DNA of 64,000 bases, taken from contig CP136065.1 of assembly GCA_032622095.1 (NCBI GenBank), positions 240,229,530 through 240,293,529 on the forward strand, read 5' to 3'. How positions within the stretch are numbered: position 1 is the first letter of the stretch; every line of letters begins with the position of its first letter. The translations under genes and the position numbers were made by a program. Below, piece by piece: positions 57,418-64,000 of this stretch. Source of the stretch: Siphonodentalium dalli. Its lineage: Eukaryota > Mollusca > Scaphopoda > Gadilida > Siphonodentaliidae. The notes under the pieces are model-generated. The model did not search any database and was not told the DNA's origin. It was given only the letters and a program-made list of their open reading frames with translations.

Positions 57418-58424
57418 TAGATCACGCCATGAATATCTACTCTGGCTAACGCCGGTAGAGATCATATTCCACCAGTACAAAACATTGGAACTTTTTTAAG
57501 TTTTGACAGTGAACCTTATAAAAAACGCGGGGAACAGATTTCTTAGTTATTATCTGTTCTTAATAAAGTACTTCACTGTAGCTGCAGGTCCTAACACGCA
57601 ATTTCACGATTTAAGTGAATTTATGAGCGATTTTGCTTTATGTCGCTTAAAGGCACGTGAGGCCTTAGTTGTCGAAAATATTCATATTTGTTCCAATCAC
57701 CGTAAACAGAAAAACATTAAAACGCATAGTTTCGTTCATATATACCATAACCATCGCGTAAACAGCATGTTATCATAAAGACCTAATATATTTTACCTAA
57801 GCAAGAGCCTGATTGTGTTATACAGAAGACAGCACAATGCTACTGGCTAATCACTCACAAATGGCATAAACGCTCTTTATTAGTTCCATATCAGGAATGC
57901 ACCAACAAAGAACGCTCTTTATGCTTACCACCATAATATAAACAAACACCAGAAAAGTAACTTTTTATGCCTTTGTTTACATAACAATGGTCAAACATAT
58001 GACAATAACATACTGTTTATGCGATATTTCTTATTTGTATACGGACAAGGTCTGTATACATTTTGATGTTCTTTCTGTTTGTGGCGGTTTTTGACGGGTG
58101 GAAATATTTTCACAGGATACCCACCGCCAAGGCCAACCGTACCTTTAAATTATGGAGTTTATCCTGTGTAATTAATTCGGTGTTTATTGCGATATCTGCT
58201 CACAAAATTCAGAGAAAAACATGCAATTTTGAGTTGTGACATTCACCTATACAGTGAAGTGAATTATTAAGGAAAGATAACAAGTAAGAAATATATTCCC
58301 CGCGTTAATTTTTCGACTTTATAAGGTTCCCTGTCAAAACTTCAAAAAGTTCCAACGTTTTGTACTGGTGGAATATGATCTCTCTACGGGCATTAGCCAG
58401 GTGTAGATATTCATGCATGATCTA
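57418..58424. mobile_element. Family G element interrupted by TTAA element P
   Basis: TAGATCACGCCATGAATATC at the left and ATATTCATGCATGATCTA at the right, with CGGTAGAGATCATATTCCAC and its inverted partner inside. The interior breaks at ATGTCGC-TTAA (57647) and resumes after TTAA at 58149 with ATTATGGAGTTTATCCTGTG. Undisturbed copies read TCGCTTACAATTATGGAATT (26.36 kb). Confidence 0.85.
57647..58148. mobile_element. TTAA element P nested in G
   Basis: TTAA-AGGCACGTGAGGCCTTAG at the left and CCAAGGCCAACCGTACCT-TTAA at the right are inverted (AGGYACG..GGCCTTRG). Around 57800-57960 is sequence like repeat L neighbours (AACGCTCTTTATTAGTTCCA). Comparison with intact G copies shows clean insertion at one TTAA. 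No coding motif. Confidence 0.82.
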
Positions 58425-58428
58425 GTGA

Positions 58429-58825
58429 TTAACCCTTTACCCAATAGAACGGCCCTGTGCCAATGCATTCTCTTATATATGCGAGTCGACCATATATAAG
58501 AGAATGCATTGGCTTAACACATTAAAAATGATCAAATTGTCAAAGAATGTAGAAAATATTATAAGAAAAAATGGTAAAAAGTGTTAAAAAAAGAATTTAT
58601 TTAGGCCAATGCATTCTCTCATATATGCGAGGCGACCTATGGTCGACTCGCATATATAAGATAATGCATTGGCACAGGGCATAACTGTAACCATCACAAT
58701 GTGGTCAATGAACCGGTTCCAATGATATCCATATTTGTATGGCGTTATTGAGACAGACCGAAGATATTTTAGGCTGTTGAAGCTTTATTTGGGCGTTTTT
58801 GGCCGTTCTGTTGGGTAAAGGGTTA
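58429..58825. mobile_element. Family B MITE, left hairpin shortened
   Basis: TTAACCCTTTACCCAATAGA to CTGTTGGGTAAAGGGTTAA. The left module has lost one side of its tip (GAGTCGACCATATATAAGAG), so only the right module keeps the full hairpin. Confidence 0.9.
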
Positions 58826-59279
58826 AGTCACTATTTGTCGAGGTTGTGTTGGGCAGTGTCAAAGATGCGTTGTTTGGATATTTAATTGGTCTAATAGCTT
58901 GCAGATATCTTTGGAAAACAGAAAAAAACGAACGTTGAATTTGCCAGGCGTTGTATCTTGTCGACATTTTCTAGCAAATTTATGACGTATATACCGGTAG
59001 ATTATTGGCCCTGATAAGCAGTTAATTATGCTGCGAGTTCACATCGGAGTTGTCAACATTCCGTTCCCAGAGTTGTTTTTTAAGTTTCGCACACTTAAAT
59101 AATCAATTCTACTTCTGATACATACCGCTGTAAAAATTTGTTGGATTTTGAATAATATTAGGCATGATTAATGTCGGCCAACAATAAACAAGCTAGGTAA
59201 CAAGTCTGGTGGGAAATCCGATGAAAAAAAATTATGTTTCGTCCTGTTTTCGTGGCTTTCCAAGTGACTTCAGTTCTGG
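58826..59279. other. Unassigned DNA
   Basis: No gene or recognised repeat between two family B copies. Confidence 0.4.
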
Positions 59280-59637
59280 TTAACCCTTTACCCAACAGAA
59301 GGGCCCTGTGCCAATGCATTCTCTTATATATGCGAGTCGACCATAGGTCGCCTCGCATATATAAGAGAATGCATTGGCTTAACACATTAAAAATTATAAA
59401 ATTGTTAAAGAATGTAAGAAAAAATGATAAAAAGTGTTAAAAAAAGGCCAATGCCGACTCGCATATATAAGAGAATGCATTGGCACAGGGCATAACTGTA
59501 ACCATCACAATGTGGTCAATCAGCCGGTTCCAATGATATCCATATTTGTATGGTTCTATTGAGACAGACCGAAGATATTTTAGGCTGTTGAAGCTTTATT
59601 TGGCCGGTTTCGGCCGGTTTGTTGGGTAAAGGGTTAA
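59280..59637. mobile_element. Family B MITE, right hairpin truncated
   Basis: TTAACCCTTTACCCAACAGA to GTTGGGTAAAGGGTTAA. The left module is complete. The right module begins AAAGGCCAATGC and jumps to CGACTCGCATATATAAGAG, losing its left half. Confidence 0.9.
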
Positions 59638-60564
59638 AACACAGGCTCAACAGTTATTCCGCGTGTATAATGTTTCGCTGTTCTTGGTATACAGTGGGCG
59701 CATGGGTGTTTTATTTATAGAATGGGAATTTTTGGAAGGATTAAAAGTCGAACTGCGACCCGGAGGCCGAGTCCGGTAAAAGGTGTAGTTGGGAATTTCA
59801 ATTTCAATTTCAATTGTTATTCGGATGCCAAGAAGTGCAAGGCGATTAATTCTATGAGTTGGTCATTCGTGAAACCAATATATTTTATATTCTATAATTA
59901 CAATAATGGGTATATAATATATTATCTTGAGCGCGTTACCATTTCTGACTATGGTTTTCTTGTCCTGTATTGAGTATGGAGACATTGGGGGTATATATTA
60001 CCACCAGATGCATTTAGCTGTGTCGCCTGGTGTCGCAATAAATAACTTCTACATCGAATACATGGAGTGTGACACCACAGCGCGCAAATATATATTACAT
60101 ACAAGGTTTATTGCATATTAATATGATCATACGCTAGCGTAATTAACGAACCAAAGCTAAACCACTCACATGCGGGTATCTGTAGCGTCTAAAACAATTC
60201 TGATCAAGAGCACTGTATATATTTCCACCAAATAAGATTCACATGCATAAGGCTTATATTTCGTGTCGGTAATTATAAATAGTTATATACATATATGTTG
60301 TCGAGAGTGGAACTGGACCTAACCATTATATTGATCGGCGTGATGGGGGAGTTCTCCGCTTGAGATACTTAGGCCAGATGGAGAATCGTGTCCATTTCAT
60401 ATTGTTCATTTCATTCATAACATGTCATAATGTTGATTTCAACGACAGCCGACAAACAACGTCATCATGTAAGTTTCCACAATTCGAGTGGAAATGAATG
60501 TATCTTCTGCTTTGTTCATAAGTATGTGATTTCATTCTATTCAAGAAAATAGGATATATATGGA
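59638..60564. other. Unassigned DNA
   Basis: The 83-codon frame at 59722-59973 contains an (AATTTC)n-like simple stretch and no motif. No gene recognised. Confidence 0.4.
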
Positions 60565-61167
60565 TTAAAGGGGTACTGTACGCCAAATGTTGTTGTTGGT
60601 TTCTATAGTCTCCGAGTCGGAGAATAAGGTAACAATTTTTTCATTATTTGAAAGTCTGTTGAGTACGAAGTAGTGTTACGGATGACAAATTTACCGGAAT
60701 GAAAAAATACAAATTGTCGTTGTCGAGTCATTTTTGTACAGTTTTCAACCAAATGAATCAAATAAAAGTTATATTATAGGCATACTAGTCCCATATAATC
60801 ATTTAAGTTATTGTATCGTCGCTAGTCAGTGAGTGGCTTGAGTGTTCTCCCCGTATCATCATAATATTTTAAGCGATCGTGTGCGCGATCGGTTTAACAA
60901 TCCAGTATCCCTCAATTACTTTGTTTGATTACGGAAATTCGTAATTTAATTGACGCCATTTTATGGCTCCAGTCATAAATTCAATTTATATCAAATTATT
61001 AACTTTTAAATTATTAAATTTTAAGATAGCCTATTAACCTGAGCGTTTACAGAATACATCTTCGACTCAAATTACTTATGTTTCTATATATTATCGATAT
61101 TATTATCGATATTAGATCGTTGTTGTCACCGGAAATTTAATGAAAATGGCGTACAGTACCCCTTTAA
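60565..61167. mobile_element. Family F element, copy 2
   Basis: Same ends as 54387-54969. The 20 bp length difference is explained by a short insertion (AGCCTATT, near 61027), a local tandem duplication of ATTATCGATATT (61090-61108) and similar small changes. The close match implies recent mobility or gene conversion. Confidence 0.93.
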
Positions 61168-61705
61168 CAGAAGCATGTACGTATACTATACAGACGTGTG
61201 ATAACAATTAAATCAATATTAAATATTATCATCAACGGTTATTTCCTTTCGCACAGTATATAGTCTCTACAGCACCATACAGTATTGATCAACTGCCGTG
61301 CATCAGTTGGTATAAATAAAGCTTTGAGATACACGTATATCGTGTTGTGGTTGTCACGGTGAGGCACCTCGCAAAACTGTCCGCCTCTGACGGAGAGCTA
61401 TATAGGTGCGATAATTTGATCCAATAGAGTGAGCAGACCTGTTAGAAATTCATTATAGACTAGCTACTTGCCCTTATGAATAACAAAACACATAAATGAT
61501 TGTATGACGTTTATATAAATAGGAGAATGTTGCACATCGACTGATTTGTGTGGGCATCTTGACAGCCGATTACGACATTAATGCGTTAATCCCACCGATC
61601 TACTGTGCAACAAAAGTGGTCGCGAAAATTCAAAACAGCAGTGTCGTATTAGATAATAATTGGTGACGTCACAAAATCAGATATAGTCACAAAATCAGAT
61701 ATAGT
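61168..61705. other. Unassigned DNA; possible 3' UTR
   Basis: If the exon at 61706-61927 is real, this would hold its 3' untranslated region on the minus strand. I found no convincing polyadenylation signal. Confidence 0.3.
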
Positions 61706-61927
61706 CTATATACGACCCAAAGCGTCCGGCTTTGGTTCGTTATTAGCTGTGTGGCGAATCTCAGCCGTATAGGCATCTAACAAACACATGAATGGCTGCA
61801 TCGCTTTGCTGATAAGATGTTGTGATTGGTTGACATTGACGTAATGATTGTTGGCGGTAATGAGGATCCCACCCAATGTCTCCAGACTCAATACAGGATT
61901 CCCGTTGATTCTGTGTTTTAACCAGAA
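61706..61927 (-). CDS. Candidate 3'-terminal coding exon, product unknown
   Basis: The minus strand has an open stretch of 73 codons ending in TAG (61708-61706). It begins after ACATCAG, with a pyrimidine tract (TTGTTTTTATTTTCTC) 20-40 bases further upstream. The translation (starts FWLKHRINGNPVLSLETLGG; includes NNHYVNVNQSQHLISKAMQP and CLLDAYTAEIRHTANN; ends KPDALGRI) has balanced, protein-like composition, unlike other frames here. I do not recognise the family. Earlier exons would lie to the right, beyond the LINE relic or the window. Alternative: a decayed transposon frame or chance. Confidence 0.35.
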   Translation of the reverse strand, partial: FWLKHRINGNPVLSLETLGGILITANNHYVNVNQSQHLISKAMQPFMCLLDAYTAEIRHTANNEPKPDALGRI

Positions 61928-62112
61928 CTGATGTGACTCATATCAAATTCCGAGAAAATAAAAACAAGGTCTGGGTTGTCTCCGCAATCAAATAACAAGG
62001 TTAGTTAGTCGGAGTTGATAGAATAATGTATATCTGCTGGCAAAGATTTTACACTCTATACGCATGCACTAAAACAAGTCTTGTTGCCTCGCTTATATAT
62101 GGACTTTCCAGG

Positions 62113-62990
62113 TAATTTTTCGAAAAGGGTTATAACGTAAACAAATGAATTCTTGTTCAAATGACAATTAATTAACATAGTAACAAATTTAAATTATCTT
62201 GGAATTACACTCTCTAATTCTGGCTCCTTTGTCCATGCGAAAAAAAAAGGAAAAAAAAGATACTAGCCGACAAAGCAACTAAGGTTATGCACTCAATAAT
62301 CGGTAAGTCACGTAAATACTGTCTCTCTGTTAGTAATCAAATTGATCCGTTCAACTCACACGTAGTGCCAATGCTGTTATACGGCTCCGAGAGTTGGAGT
62401 TATGGTAACAACGATATATTGGAGAGCGTCCAAATAAAAACACGATCTTAGACTTAGACCATCAACACCAAATTTCATGATCTGCGACGAGAGTGGGAAA
62501 CTGCCGCCAGACATATTAATTAAAACCAGAATGGCCAAATATTAGTGTACAGTTAATAACAACAAGTCTGAATGATTCCCTATATAATACTTGTGAAGTT
62601 AGGACAGACCATGTATGGCCAAGGAAACAACGATGAGATATCATTCCCATGGTTGAGTCACACACACACACTAACTGATAGATACATGTAGCCAGCAACA
62701 CTTGTGGTTCTCGGGTTGTGTTTCCGATGAAAATAAGTTTATTTCTTATCTTGAGTTGTAGTCTTATGTTAGATTTCAGACCCACGCATGAACGATACCA
62801 GTCGTGGACGCATCTATCGAATCTTCAAACATGACTTACAATTTGAATTTATATTTAGATTATCTCGGTGAATCGGGACCGAATCCTGAAATTTTAAATT
62901 CAGGACCAGCAACCATAAACTCCCCATTGAAATCGGACGCTGGGATGATACCAACCAACCACAGCGACCGGATACACTGACAATCTTGTT
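62113..62990 (+). pseudogene. LINE reverse-transcriptase relic
   Basis: Plus-strand frames give consecutive landmarks of the C-terminal half of a non-LTR retrotransposon RT: VIFRKG; NYLGITLSNSGSFVHAKK; KVMHSIIGKSRKY; HVVPMLLYGSESW; STPNFMICDESGKLP with IKTRM; then after a gap NDTSRGRIYRIFKHDLQFE (about 62790-62850) and FRTSNHKLPIEIGRWDD (about 62900-62950). Frame changes and stops occur between blocks, and an A-rich run (62240-62262) interrupts one. The YADD catalytic box, the upstream RT and the endonuclease are missing. It is a dead 5'-truncated copy, of a different subfamily from the one at 52.1-52.8 kb. Confidence 0.88.
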
Positions 62991-63744
62991 GAAAAATATC
63001 TCCTCAACGCGTTGAGTGATAATTTGTTGAGCGGTTTGTATTCAGCGGTATAATAACGAGTAGTCAATAATGACAACTCAATATATTTTTCGGATTTAAT
63101 CAACACGTTGATTAAAATTTCTAGGAACAATAACTCAATTTAAAACTTTGTGCATCTATAATTGTCATTTCGAGATGTTTAATCTACGTTTCAACATTTA
63201 TTTTTATCTATAAATGCAACATTGAGATGATATGTCCGAACTTCATCACCTCATTAAAGAGTAAGCATCTTGAAGCCGGGGTTCTATAATTCCATGGTCA
63301 CCACAAACAATCCAGACATATGAACCATATGGATTAAATTATATCACAGAATAACCTAATATGTTCCAAAAGGCCATTATCGGATAATATATCGAGAATT
63401 TCATAAATTTCCCGATATTTCCAATTCTGATTCGGTCGCTGATTCAGGATATAATATCCAGTTCAGTTTAACTTCCAGCAAATATTCCAAGCAAAGTCCT
63501 TTTGTTAACTAAGAAAGCTACATTTCAGTCAACTGTTGAGCAAAATCAATCGGTTGTTGAGCGATTTCACTTACATAGTTGAGTATAAATTTTACTCAAC
63601 TCGTTGAGTAGACATAGTTTACTCAACACTTTAGTCAACGTTGCTTGGTTTCATAATTACACTGCGGTTGAGTAATTGTTGAGTAATATATGTGTTTGTT
63701 ACCTCCATTACTGAAGAGCATACATAGTGTTACACAGTATTCAC
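62991..63744. other. Unassigned DNA rich in GTTGAG words
   Basis: TTGAGYRA and its complement recur in both orientations (for example CTCAACGCGTTGAG at 63002, TACTCAACTCGTTGAGTAGA at 63594), the same word that seeds the 47 bp array downstream. No gene recognised. Confidence 0.5.
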
Positions 63745-64000
63745 AATTACACTACGGTTGAGTAACGTTGCTAACGGTTGCTTGGTGGTATACTCACACT
63801 GCGGTTGAGTAACGTTGCTAACGGTTGCTTGGTGGTATACTCACACTACGGTTGAGTAACGTTGCTAACGGTTGCTTGGTGGTATACTCACACTACGGTT
63901 GAGTAACGTTGCTAACGGTTGCTTGGTGGTATACTCACACTACGGTTGAGTAACGTTGCTAACGGTTGCTTGGTGGTATACTCACACTGCGGTTGAGTAA
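63745..64000. repeat. 47 bp minisatellite running off the window
   Basis: Unit ACTCACACTACGGTTGAGTA plus ACGTTGCTAACGGTTGCTTG and GTGGTAT. About five units are visible, nearly identical (CTACGG/CTGCGG variants). The array is still in progress at base 64000. CTACGGTTGAGTAA precursors occur at 63660 and 63750. Confidence 0.95.

Overview
This 64 kb window looks like AT-rich nuclear DNA from a marine invertebrate. A mollusc, probably a bivalve, is my best guess. The reasons are very frequent TACATGTA and ACCGGTA words, dense short inverted-repeat (MITE-like) elements, long minisatellites, and LINE relics of a kind common in lophotrochozoan genomes. The species assignment is inference. I see no rRNA, tRNA, CRISPR or prokaryote-style gene. 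No open frame in the window reads as a complete protein-coding gene.

Most of the recognisable content is transposable. (1) Family B and its relatives (TTAA-CCCTTTACCCAACA...TGTTGGGTAAAGGG-TTAA) behave like non-autonomous piggyBac-type elements. Family E (AGGTACTCAATCC ends), family F (AGGGGTACTGTACG ends) and family P (AGGYACG ends) also sit between TTAA tetramers. Interrupted repeats and paralogous empty sites in this window show TTAA duplication directly. (2) Family A (TA-CAGTAATGCCCTAAATAATCGACT) forms ~200 bp hairpins flanked by TA, as in Tc1/mariner/pogo-type MITEs. (3) Family C carries three consecutive hairpins. (4) Family G has TAGATCATG ends, and one copy has a perfect 9 bp target duplication. 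(5) Two hAT-like elements with CAGGG termini lie at 8.7-9.3 kb and 36.4-38.0 kb. (6) Two 5'-truncated, decayed LINE reverse-transcriptase relics lie at 52.1-52.8 kb (minus) and 62.1-63.0 kb (plus). Several elements are nested, so relative insertion order can be read.

Tandem DNA is concentrated at 17.4-21.4 kb (a 55 bp minisatellite of about 22 units between two arrays of a 68 bp unit), 34.0-34.6 kb (30 bp and 33 bp units that stay in frame) and 63.7-64 kb (a 47 bp unit running off the window end).

Host-gene signal is sparse. The best candidate is a minus-strand first coding exon at 41819-41858: a short hydrophobic signal-peptide start with a consensus GTAAGT donor and a phase-1 exit. A second is a possible 3'-terminal exon on the minus strand at 61706-61927. 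A degenerate zinc-finger-like relic lies on the minus strand at 47057-47262, and a pair of ~450 bp inverted copies (48.3 and 51.6 kb) retains a conserved reading frame. The window is best read as intronic or intergenic DNA shaped by repeated MITE insertion. Its most informative content is the nested TTAA insertion record and several composite elements (33.3-34.9 kb, 41.25-41.67 kb) that I do not recognise.
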